Below, in pieces: positions 44,805 to 52,264 of a stretch of 64,000 nt of DNA (positions are counted from its first letter, which is position 1; each line of letters starts with the position of its first letter). The DNA is taken from NCBI RefSeq assembly GCF_900112345.1, contig NZ_FOLB01000008.1:62001-126000 (forward strand), written 5' to 3'. Origin of the DNA: Nocardioides terrae (GTDB taxonomy: Bacteria > Actinomycetota > Actinomycetes > Propionibacteriales > Nocardioidaceae). Below the pieces are notes generated by a model, which saw nothing but the letters and a program-made list of their open reading frames with translations, was not told where the DNA came from and did not search any database. Both the position numbers and the translations under genes were made by a program.

Positions 44805-45833
44805 ATGCGCAGACTCACCAGGTTCGCCGGCGCGGTCGCGGCCGCCGTAGCTCTGACCCTCGCAGTCGCGGGCTGCTCCAGCGACGACGGCGCCAGCAGC
44901 GGCAAGGACACGATCCACGTCAACTTCGGCTACATCGCCGACTTCAACGGCACCAGCCTCCTGGCCATCGCCAAGGACCAGGGGCTGTGGGAGAAGCACG
45001 GGGTGGACGTCAGCGCGAAGCCGTTCACCAACGGCCCGCTGCAGATCCAGGCCCTGAGCACCGGGGACCTCGACTTCGGCTACATCGGCCCCGGAGCCTT
45101 CTGGCTGCCCGCGTCCGGGCAGGCCAAGCTCGTTGCGATGAACACGCTCGGACGGGCCGACCGCGTCGTCGCCCAGCCGGGGATCGACTCCATGCAGGAG
45201 CTGAAGGGGAAGACCGTCGCCGTGCCGGAGGGCACGTCCGGGGACATGATCCTCACGCTCGCCCTCCAGAAGGCCGGGATGACCAAGGACGACATCAAGG
45301 TCGTGCCGATGGACCCGGCGGCGATGGTGGCCGCCCTCGCATCGAAGAAGGTCGACGGCGCCGGGTTCTGGTATCCCGCGCTGGCGACGGTGAAGCAGCA
45401 GGTGCCCGACCTGGTCGAGCTCGCCAAGAACACCGACTTCGAGGACACCGTGGCCTTCCCGACGGCGTTCGTGGCCGGCAACGACGTCGTCGCGAAGAAG
45501 AAGGACGAGCTCCAGCGGGTGCTCGCCGCGCTCCGCGACGCCATCGCCTACCGCGCCGCCCACACCGACGAGGCGATCAAGCTGACCGCCGAGTTCAACA
45601 AGCTCGACCCCGAGATGGTCAAGGCCGATGCCGCGAACGTGGAGGTCCTGAGCCTCGAGCAGATCGACCAGATGACCAAGGACGGCACCGTCAACAAGTG
45701 GCTGTCCGGGATGAACGACTACTTCGTGCAGGCCGGCAAGCTCGATGCGCCGGTCGACCCCACCGAGTACTACACCGGCGACCAGTTCCTCGCCGCTGCC
45801 GACGCGACCGCGGGGGAGAGCGCGGGTGAGTGA
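44805..45833 (+). CDS. Substrate-binding lipoprotein (SsuA/TauA/NMT1-like)
   Basis: A 342-residue lipoprotein. The signal ends VAGC with Cys24, followed by a two-lobe periplasmic-binding fold (NFGYIADFNGTSLLAIA, QIQALSTGDLDFGYIGPG) of the ABC sulfonate/nitrate class. AGAGGA precedes the ATG at 8 nt. The last 8 bp overlap the first sulfatase gene, which ties import to desulfation. The ligand is predicted to be an anionic sulfate ester, possibly a sulfated sugar. Confidence 0.9.
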   Translation: MRRLTRFAGAVAAAVALTLAVAGCSSDDGASSGKDTIHVNFGYIADFNGTSLLAIAKDQGLWEKHGVDVSAKPFTNGPLQIQALSTGDLDFGYIGPGAFWLPASGQAKLVAMNTLGRADRVVAQPGIDSMQELKGKTVAVPEGTSGDMILTLALQKAGMTKDDIKVVPMDPAAMVAALASKKVDGAGFWYPALATVKQQVPDLVELAKNTDFEDTVAFPTAFVAGNDVVAKKKDELQRVLAALRDAIAYRAAHTDEAIKLTAEFNKLDPEMVKADAANVEVLSLEQIDQMTKDGTVNKWLSGMNDYFVQAGKLDAPVDPTEYYTGDQFLAAADATAGESAGE

Positions 45834-47346
45834 CGCAGCCCCACGCACCAACATCCTGTTCCTCATGACCGACCAGCACCGGGCGGACACGCTCGGTTCG
45901 TACGGCAGCGACCTGGCCTCCACGCCGGTGCTGGACGCGCTGGCGGCGAGCGGCACCCGCTTCGACCGGTGGTACACCCCGACGGCGATCTGTACGCCGG
46001 CGCGGGCGAGCCTCCTCACCGGACAGGCGCCGTTCCGGCACCGCGTGCTCGCCAACCACGAGCGCAACGTCGGCTACCTGGAGGACCTGGCGGACGGGAC
46101 GTTCACCTTCGTCGAGGCCCTGCGCGAGCACGGCTACAACACCGGCCTGGTCGGGAAGTGGCACGCCGGCACCGACAAGAACGCCAAGTACTTCGGGTTC
46201 GACGGTCCGGACCTGCCCGGGTGGCACAACCCGGTCGACCACGAGGACTACCAGGCCTACCTCGCCGAGCGTGACCTGCCGCCGTACGAGATCAGCGACC
46301 GGATCCGCGGCACGCTGCCCAACGGGGGTCCCGGGAACCTCCTCGCCGCTCGCCTCCACCAGCCGGTGGAGGCGACGTTCGAGGCCTACCTCGCCACCCG
46401 CACCATCGAGCTGCTGGAGCGGTACGCGAAGGAGCTGCGGGAGGGCAGCAGGCCGTTCTTCCTGCAGCTCAACTTCTTCGGGCCGCACCTGCCCTACGTG
46501 ATCCCGAACGAGTACTTCGACATGTTCGACCCGTCGGAGGTGGAGCTGCCGCGGTCGGTGGCGGAGACGTTCGAGGGCAAGCCGCCGGTCCAGCGCAACT
46601 ACAGCGCGCACTGGACCTTCGACACGATGCCCATCGAGACCACCCGCAAGCTCATCGCGGTCTACCGCGGCTACGTCGCCATGATCGACGAGCAGATCGG
46701 CCGCGTCATGGAGGCGCTGCAGAGGCTCGGCCTGGTGGACGACACGGCTGTCTTCTTCACCTGCGACCACGGCGAGTTCACCGGGTCCCACCGCCTCCAC
46801 GACAAGGGACCGGCGATGTACGAGGACATCTACCGCACGCCCGGGCTGGTGCGGGTGCCTGGTGGACCGGCCGGGCAGGTGCGGAACGAGTTCGTGTCGC
46901 TGCTCGACTGCACCGCGACGATCCTGGACCTGGCGGGCATCGACCCGGCGCCGGCGGTGGACTCGCGCAGCCTGCTGCCGCTCGCCACCGGTGCGGAGCC
47001 CGAGTGGCAGGAGGACATCGTCTGCGAGTTCCACGGCCACCACTTCCCGTATCCCCAGCGCATGCTGCGGGAGGACCGTTACAAGCTCGTCGTCAATCCG
47101 GACTCCACCAACGAGCTGTACGACTTCGTCACCGACCCCGACGAGCTGCTCAACGTCTACAACCACCCGGAGATGGAGCCGGTCAAGAAGCGGATGATGC
47201 AGCGTCTCTACCGACTCCTGCGCGAGCGCGGCGACAACTTCTACCACTGGATGACGACGATGTACGACGTCGGCGAGGTCGACCACGACCCGACCCAGTC
47301 GGGCCTCGACGAGACGACGTACGTCTCGGGGGAGGACGTGGCTTGA
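45826..47346 (+). CDS. Type I (formylglycine-dependent) sulfatase, first copy
   Basis: A 506-residue alkaline-phosphatase-superfamily sulfatase with no signal peptide, hence cytosolic. The metal site starts with FLMTDQHRADTLG. The maturation motif C56-T-P-A-R leads into ASLLTG, so Cys56 would become formylglycine. The second metal cluster is TCDHGEFTGSH (about 307-316), and VGKWHAG supplies active-site Lys and His. GTG 45826 overlaps the lipoprotein gene by 8 bp with a GGGGGAGAG site upstream. Cytosolic location needs a cytosolic FGE, which the last gene of the operon supplies. The substrate is unknown. Confidence 0.9.
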   Translation: MSDAAPRTNILFLMTDQHRADTLGSYGSDLASTPVLDALAASGTRFDRWYTPTAICTPARASLLTGQAPFRHRVLANHERNVGYLEDLADGTFTFVEALREHGYNTGLVGKWHAGTDKNAKYFGFDGPDLPGWHNPVDHEDYQAYLAERDLPPYEISDRIRGTLPNGGPGNLLAARLHQPVEATFEAYLATRTIELLERYAKELREGSRPFFLQLNFFGPHLPYVIPNEYFDMFDPSEVELPRSVAETFEGKPPVQRNYSAHWTFDTMPIETTRKLIAVYRGYVAMIDEQIGRVMEALQRLGLVDDTAVFFTCDHGEFTGSHRLHDKGPAMYEDIYRTPGLVRVPGGPAGQVRNEFVSLLDCTATILDLAGIDPAPAVDSRSLLPLATGAEPEWQEDIVCEFHGHHFPYPQRMLREDRYKLVVNPDSTNELYDFVTDPDELLNVYNHPEMEPVKKRMMQRLYRLLRERGDNFYHWMTTMYDVGEVDHDPTQSGLDETTYVSGEDVA

Positions 47347-48761
47347 GACGACCCAATGTCGTCATGATCCTCACCGACGACCACGCCTCGCACGCGATCG
47401 GCGCCTACGGCTCCGTCGTGAACACGACGCCGTGGATCGATGAGATCGCACGGACCGGCGTGAGGTTCGACAACTGCTTCGCGACGAACGCGCTGTGCTC
47501 GCCCAGCCGGGCAAGCATCCTCACCGGCACCTACAGCCACGTCAACGGCGTCTCGACGCTGGTGACGCCGATCGACGCGAGCCAGCCGACCTTCGTCTCC
47601 CAGCTCAAGGCGGCCGGCTATCGGACCGCGATGATCGGCAAGTGGCACATGGGGGACGGGCCCGGGCACGACCCGCACGGCTTCGACTACTGGGACGTCC
47701 TCATCGAGCAGGGGGAGTACGTCGACCCGCGGTTCCTCTCCGAGGACGGGCTGCGCACGGTCCCGGGTTACGCCACCGACGTCATCACGGACCTGGCGCT
47801 GGAGTGGGTCGAGAGCCTCGACGACTCGGCTCCGTGGTGCGTGCTGATCTACCACAAGGCGCCGCACCGCCCGTGGATCCCGGACGCGGCTCACGCCGAG
47901 CTCTACTCCGACCCGGTCCCCGTACCGGCGACGTTCGACGACGACTACGCGACCCGGACGTCGTCCGCGCGCCGGGCGGCGATGCGCATCGCCGAGCACC
48001 TCAACGCCGAGGACCTCAAGGTCGACCCGCCCGCCGGGCTGACCTACGATCAGGAGGCGCTCTGGAAGTACCAGCGGTTCATGGAGGACTACCTGCGCTG
48101 CGTGGCGTCGGTGGACGACAACGTCGGCCGGGTGATCAACTTCCTGCGCGCGCGGGGCGAGATCGACGACACCCTCCTGATGTACGCCTCCGACCAGGGG
48201 TTCTTCCTCGGCGACCACGGCTGGTTCGACAAGCGGTTCATGTACGAGGAGTCGCTGCGCATGCCGTTGGTGCTCAGCTATCCGCGGTGCATCCCGGCGG
48301 GTGACGAGCACACCGGCATCGTGACCAACGTGGACCTGGCGCAGACGATCCTCGACGCGGCCGGCGTCGACCACCACCCGCGCATGCAGGGCCGGAGCTT
48401 CTGGGGCGACATCGCCACCGGGGCCGAGCCGGTTCCGCCGGCCGAGGGCATGTACTACCGGTACTGGGAGCACGACGACGTGTTCCACAAGGCGCCCGCG
48501 CACTACGGCTACCGGACGGACCGCTACAAGATCATCTACTTCTACAACGACGGGCTCGGCCTGCCGGGCACCGGAGGGTTCACCTACCCCGGCGAGTGGG
48601 AGCTCTACGACCTGGTCGAGGACCCGGAGGAGCTGCGCAACGTCTACCAGGACCCGCTCTACAAGGACGTGCGTGAGGAAATGACGCGGCGGATGTGGCT
48701 CGCCCAGGCCGAGCTCGGCGACTCCCCGCACCCCAGCCAGCCCCGACCGGCGGGCGTGTGA
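47343..48761 (+). CDS. Type I (formylglycine-dependent) sulfatase, second copy (TTG start)
   Basis: A 472-residue cytosolic sulfatase distinct from the first. The metal site is ILTDDHASHAIGAYG, the FGly motif is C52-S-P-S-R followed by ASILTG, then IGKWHMG, and YASDQGFFLGDHGWFDK forms the second metal cluster. It resembles choline-sulfatase/heparan-type 6-S clades with long C-terminal tails. The start must be TTG at 47343: it overlaps the previous stop as TTGA, has GGAGG at 7 nt, and the next Met would remove the first catalytic strand. Two different sulfatases suggest a substrate with two sulfate positions or two sequential substrates. Confidence 0.88.
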   Translation: MRRPNVVMILTDDHASHAIGAYGSVVNTTPWIDEIARTGVRFDNCFATNALCSPSRASILTGTYSHVNGVSTLVTPIDASQPTFVSQLKAAGYRTAMIGKWHMGDGPGHDPHGFDYWDVLIEQGEYVDPRFLSEDGLRTVPGYATDVITDLALEWVESLDDSAPWCVLIYHKAPHRPWIPDAAHAELYSDPVPVPATFDDDYATRTSSARRAAMRIAEHLNAEDLKVDPPAGLTYDQEALWKYQRFMEDYLRCVASVDDNVGRVINFLRARGEIDDTLLMYASDQGFFLGDHGWFDKRFMYEESLRMPLVLSYPRCIPAGDEHTGIVTNVDLAQTILDAAGVDHHPRMQGRSFWGDIATGAEPVPPAEGMYYRYWEHDDVFHKAPAHYGYRTDRYKIIYFYNDGLGLPGTGGFTYPGEWELYDLVEDPEELRNVYQDPLYKDVREEMTRRMWLAQAELGDSPHPSQPRPAGV

Positions 48762-48763
48762 CC

Positions 48764-49117
48764 ATGCGGCGGTTCCCCAACCAGGTCTACGCGAAGGGTG
48801 ATGAGCCCGACCCGCGCTTCAGCCTCGCGAACGAGCGCACCTTCCTCGCCTGGGTGCGGACGGCCCTCGCGCTCTTCGCGGCGGGCGTGGCGCTCGAGGC
48901 CCTCGATCTCCCGGCCCATGCCGGGCTGAGGGCCGCGGCGGCGCTGACGTTCGTGGTGGTCGGCTTCGTCGCGACGATGCAGGCCTGGATCGGGTGGAGC
49001 CGCACCGAGCGGGCGCTCCGGCTGTCCCGTCCGCTGCCGGGGCCGACCGCCGGGATCGTCGTCGTGGGCGGTGCGTGCGCGGCCATGGTCGTGCTCGCCG
49101 TCGGGTTCGCGCTGTGA
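48764..49117 (+). CDS. DUF202 family membrane protein (YidH-like), first of a pair
   Basis: A 117-residue protein. The charged N-terminus carries the family motif NERTFLAWVRTALAL, leading into the first of three membrane helices. GTG 48758, which overlaps the sulfatase stop, is an equally possible start, two codons longer. It overlaps a second DUF202 gene by GTGA. Function of DUF202 proteins is unknown, but here the pair is embedded between the sulfatases and the FGE, so the two may form a heteromeric membrane complex serving this pathway. Confidence 0.8.
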   Translation: MRRFPNQVYAKGDEPDPRFSLANERTFLAWVRTALALFAAGVALEALDLPAHAGLRAAAALTFVVVGFVATMQAWIGWSRTERALRLSRPLPGPTAGIVVVGGACAAMVVLAVGFAL

Positions 49118-49464
49118 GCGGCGACGGGACCTCGGACCGGACGGCGGCCGATCAGGGCCTGCAGCCGGAGCGAACGGCGCTGGCGTGGTACCGCACCTGC
49201 CTGTCTCTGGCCGCCGGCGCAGCGGTCGCGGCTCGGTACGGAGGCAGCATCGGCGTCGGCTGGGCCGTCGTCCTGGGGGTGACCGGTCCGGTCCTCGCCC
49301 TGGCTGCAGCTCTCGCCGCCCGGCAGAGGTACGCGTCCGCACGCCGGTCGTTGGCCTCGGGGCTGCTGGCCACCGACGGAGTCCTTCCGGCCCTCGCGGC
49401 CGCGACGCTGGGTGTCGTCGGACTCGGCTGCGCGACGTACGTCGTCGGTACGGTGGTGTCGTGA
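49114..49464 (+). CDS. DUF202 family membrane protein, second of a pair
   Basis: A 116-residue protein. QPERTALAWYRTCLSL reproduces the DUF202 entry motif, followed by three helices. The GTG start overlaps the first DUF202 stop, and its own stop overlaps the FGE ATG (TGATG). It is shorter at the N-terminus and more divergent than its partner; tandem DUF202 pairs are common in actinobacteria. Confidence 0.78.
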   Translation: MSGDGTSDRTAADQGLQPERTALAWYRTCLSLAAGAAVAARYGGSIGVGWAVVLGVTGPVLALAAALAARQRYASARRSLASGLLATDGVLPALAAATLGVVGLGCATYVVGTVVS

Positions 49465-50369
49465 TGAAGGCGGTCGAGCCCGGGCTCGTCGAGATCGAGG
49501 GCGGCACGTTCCGCATGGGATCCGACGACTTCTACCCGGAGGAAGGGCCCGTCGTCGAGGTCCATGTCGACTCCTTCCGGCTGGCCCGCCACGCGGTGAC
49601 CAACGAGCAGTTCGCGGCCTTCGTCGCGGACGCGGGATACATCACCACGGCCGAGCGCCCGCTGGACCCGGCCAGCTTTCCGGACGGGACGCTGGAGAGT
49701 CTCGAGCCGGGGTCCCTCGTCTTCACTCCGACGACCGCCCCCGTCGACCTGCGTGACTGGCGGCAGTGGTGGCGTTGGGTGCCGGGGGCGTCCTGGCGGC
49801 ACCCGTTCGGCCCGGACAGCAGCATCGAGGGGCGCGACGGCCACCCCGTCGTCCAGGTCTCGTTCGAGGACGCGAACGCCTACGCCGAGTGGGCGGGGCT
49901 GCGCCTGCCGACCGAGGCGGAGTGGGAGTACGCCGCCAGGGGAGGGCTGGACGGGGCGACGTACGTCTGGGGCGAGGAGCCGAACGACGGCACCCGCGCG
50001 AACACCTGGCAGGGCCGGTTCCCCTATCTCAACGAGGGTGCACAGGGGTGGGTCGGCACCGCGCCGACCGGGTCGTTCCCGCCCAACGGCTTCGGCCTCC
50101 ACGAGATGACCGGGAACACCTGGGAGTGGACCTCGGACGTCTGGACCGACCGGCACCAGCCACGCCCGGCGACGGCGTTGCCCCTGGCCTCGTCCTGCGG
50201 TTGCGGTCCCGCGGCGCCGGAGGGCGGCGGGGACGCGTCCGTCCGCGTCCTCAAGGGGGGCTCGCACCTCTGCTCGCCGGAGTACTGCCTCCGTTACCGG
50301 CCCGCGGCCCGGTCCCCGCAGTCCACGGACTCCGCGACGACGCACATCGGTTTCCGCTGCGCCGGGTGA
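49464..50369 (+). CDS. Formylglycine-generating enzyme (sulfatase-maturating factor)
   Basis: A 301-residue FGE/SUMF1 domain protein that converts the Cys of C-x-P-x-R motifs in sulfatases into formylglycine. EIEGGTFRMGS opens the domain, followed by RLPTEAEWEYAARGG, EMTGNTWEWTSD and LKGGSHLC270-SPEY-C275-LRYRPAARS. The two cysteines five apart are the copper-binding active-site pair of aerobic FGE. No signal peptide, so it acts on the cytosolic sulfatases encoded just upstream. ATG overlaps the DUF202 stop. It is the last gene of the ROK-controlled module. Confidence 0.92.
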   Translation: MKAVEPGLVEIEGGTFRMGSDDFYPEEGPVVEVHVDSFRLARHAVTNEQFAAFVADAGYITTAERPLDPASFPDGTLESLEPGSLVFTPTTAPVDLRDWRQWWRWVPGASWRHPFGPDSSIEGRDGHPVVQVSFEDANAYAEWAGLRLPTEAEWEYAARGGLDGATYVWGEEPNDGTRANTWQGRFPYLNEGAQGWVGTAPTGSFPPNGFGLHEMTGNTWEWTSDVWTDRHQPRPATALPLASSCGCGPAAPEGGGDASVRVLKGGSHLCSPEYCLRYRPAARSPQSTDSATTHIGFRCAG

Positions 50370-50390
50370 GGTAGGGCTGGTCCGCGGGCT

Positions 50391-50714
50391 TTGTCGAAGT
50401 CTGCGGACCTCGCGGGGACTTGGCGTACCCCTGAGGACAAGGAGGAGGCGTTCAAGGCGACCATCTCCGAGAACCACGTCACGATCGTCATTCCCGATGA
50501 TGACTCGGACAGCGAGTCGCTCTACCGGGACGGCACCTTCCCCTACGAGGCGGGCGACAAGACGATCGTGTCGGCTGCGGACAGGGGGCAGCTGGACGCC
50601 TCTCTGCTCGGGTCTGAGGACAGCGAGAAGACCCTCACCCTCGACGGGGACCGGATCAAGTTCGACTTCAGCATGATGGGCACGACGCTTCACGTAACGC
50701 TCGAGAAGAGCTGA
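50391..50714 (+). CDS. 5'-truncated small lipoprotein-like protein
   Basis: A 107-residue frame beginning at a TTG: DLAGTWRTPEDKEEAFKATI, then SLYRDGTFPYEAGDK, GSEDSEKTLTL and FDFSMMGTTLHVTL. This strongly resembles the mature part of small actinobacterial lipoproteins (GTW...F.A.I...LYW.GTF...FDFSMMG.T) that normally start with a signal and lipobox Cys. Both are missing here, and only 21 bp separate the TTG from the FGE stop, so the 5' end seems lost. It may be an untranslated remnant. It lies just outside the second DUF222-HNH repeat. The 229 bp after it hold only the DnaA-box-like site and the start of the long repeat. Confidence 0.45.
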   Translation: MSKSADLAGTWRTPEDKEEAFKATISENHVTIVIPDDDSDSESLYRDGTFPYEAGDKTIVSAADRGQLDASLLGSEDSEKTLTLDGDRIKFDFSMMGTTLHVTLEKS

Positions 50715-50846
50715 ACCGGCGCTCGCCGGGATTCGATCCTCAGCGCGCCGAACACGTGGTTCCGGATGCGGACACAAGCGTGACTGATCGCGCCGATCGC
50801 GATCGTCCGCCTGCCCCTCCGCTGACGAGGGCGTTCCGCGGCTCGG

Positions 50847-50855
50847 TTATCCACA
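50847..50855. other. DnaA-box-like TTATCCACA upstream of DUF222-HNH copy 2
   Basis: An exact E. coli-type DnaA 9-mer, 97 bp before the ATG of the second DUF222-HNH copy, the same offset as TTGTCCACA before copy 1. Sequence around the two boxes has otherwise diverged. Confidence 0.45.
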
Positions 50856-50889
50856 GAGCGTCGCTCGGGCCCGTTCGGCCGCCCAGAAA

Positions 50890-52231
50890 TGTCGGTGGTG
50901 GGCGGGATCATCCTGGGTATCGGATCTTCTCTCGGGAGTGCTGATGAGTGCAGCGGACATGGAGCCACCACGCCGGCCGGCGCTGTCGCGTGCGCATCAG
51001 GTGCACCGGTTCCTGGGCCGGTTGCATGAGGTGCTGGACACGGTGGACTCCGACCGGGTGTGGTCGTTGTCGTCGGTGGAGTTGGGTGAGTGTCTGCGGG
51101 AGGCGTACGCCGCCCAGGCCCGCCTCGCCGAGCTCACCCTGGCCTTGCTCGCCCAGGCGGGGTCGTCCGGTTTGGCCGCCCATGACGGAGTGGTGTCGAT
51201 GCCCGCCTGGCTGCGCGACCAGGTGCGTCTCGCGCCGGGGGCGGCGAAGCGGGAGGTCACGCTCGCCGACGCGCTGGCCGAGCGGCGGCTGGTCCGCGAG
51301 GGCCTGGCCGCGGGCGCGTTCCCGGCCGCCTCCGCCGCGGTGGTCGTGGACGCGCTCGACGCCCTCCCGCCCGAGGTGGACGCCGACGTGGCGGTGCGCG
51401 CCGAGCAGCACCTGGTCGGGGAGGCCCATGCTCACGACACCGGTGTGCTGCGTCGGGATCGCTGACCATCTCGACGAGGTCCTCGACCCCCACGGCGCCG
51501 ACCGGCGCCTGGCCGTCCAGCTGGCCCGCGCCGAAGCAACCGCGGCCCGGCGGGCGTTCCCCCGGCTGCGGCACGACGAGACCACGCAGACCACCGACGG
51601 GGTCTTTCGGATCCCGCTGGTGCAGGGGGTGCGGTTGCAGCGGATGTTGGAGGCGCTGCTCAACCCCGGCCGCCCCGACCCCATCGACCCGATCGACCCC
51701 GACACCGGCCTCAGACTCACGGCCGAGGAGCTGCGCGGGCGGGCGCTGGCCGAGCTGGTCGACCGCATCCCGAAGGCCAAGCTCCCCCGGACAGGTGGGT
51801 GTGACCCGGTCGTGGTCGTCACCCTGGACCTGGCGACCCTCCTCGGCGGCCTCAAGGCCGCCCCCCTCGACACCGGGGACGCGATCAGCCCCGGCACCGC
51901 CCGCCGCCTCGCCGCCCGCTACGGGATCATCCCCGCCGTCCTCGGCTCCAGCAGCGAGGTCCTCGACCTGGGCCGCAAGGCCAGGCTCTACACCGGCAAG
52001 CAGCGTCTGGCCATGAACGTGCAGCAGGGCGGCGTGTGCGCGGTCGAGGGCTGCGCACGACCCGCCGCCTGGGCGGACGCCCACCACCTCCACCAGTGGC
52101 AGCACGGCGGGCGGACCGACCTGAAGGACGGGGTGCTGGTCTGCCGACCCCACCACACCTACGCCGACCACCCCGACTACCAGGTCGAACGCCTACGCCC
52201 CGGCCGCATCCGCCTCCACCGACGCCACTAG
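50890..52231. repeat. Long direct repeat, copy 2
   Basis: Collinear with 36595-37935 apart from a 1-bp insertion and scattered substitutions concentrated at third codon positions. It is in the same orientation, so recombination between copies would excise the intervening 14 kb as a circle. Confidence 0.85.
50944..52231 (+). pseudogene. Frameshifted DUF222-HNH gene (13E12 family), copy 2
   Basis: Reads MSAADMEPPRRP as in copy 1 up to GVLRR, where one extra A at 51458 (CGGGATCGC against CGGGTCGC in copy 1) gives a premature TGA at 51463-51465. The rest of DUF222 and the HNH domain (CAVEGCARP, DAHHLHQW, LVCRPHHTYAD) continues intact in the next frame to 52231. All other codons are conserved or synonymously changed, so the break looks recent. 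A sequencing error is possible but the context is not a long homopolymer. Confidence 0.85.
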
Positions 52232-52236
52232 ACCAG

Positions 52237-52264
52237 CTGAGGACCGCGGCCCGCGCGGACTCAG
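52237..52264. terminator. Hairpin between DUF222-HNH copy 2 and the convergent FAD oxidase gene
   Basis: CTGAG-GA-CCGCG, a 5-nt loop, CGCGG-A-CTCAG: ten base pairs with a small internal bulge, between convergent stops and overlapping the FAD oxidase stop codon. Confidence 0.5.

Noticed and set aside
36500-50900. Replication origin suggested by DnaA-box-like sites
   Set aside because: Only one exact box per site, no cluster, no AT-rich unwinding region and no dnaA or dnaN nearby.
36595-52231. Composite transposon or integrated prophage between the two HNH repeats
   Set aside because: No transposase, integrase, terminal inverted repeats or phage structural genes are visible; only direct repeats of a chromosomal gene family.
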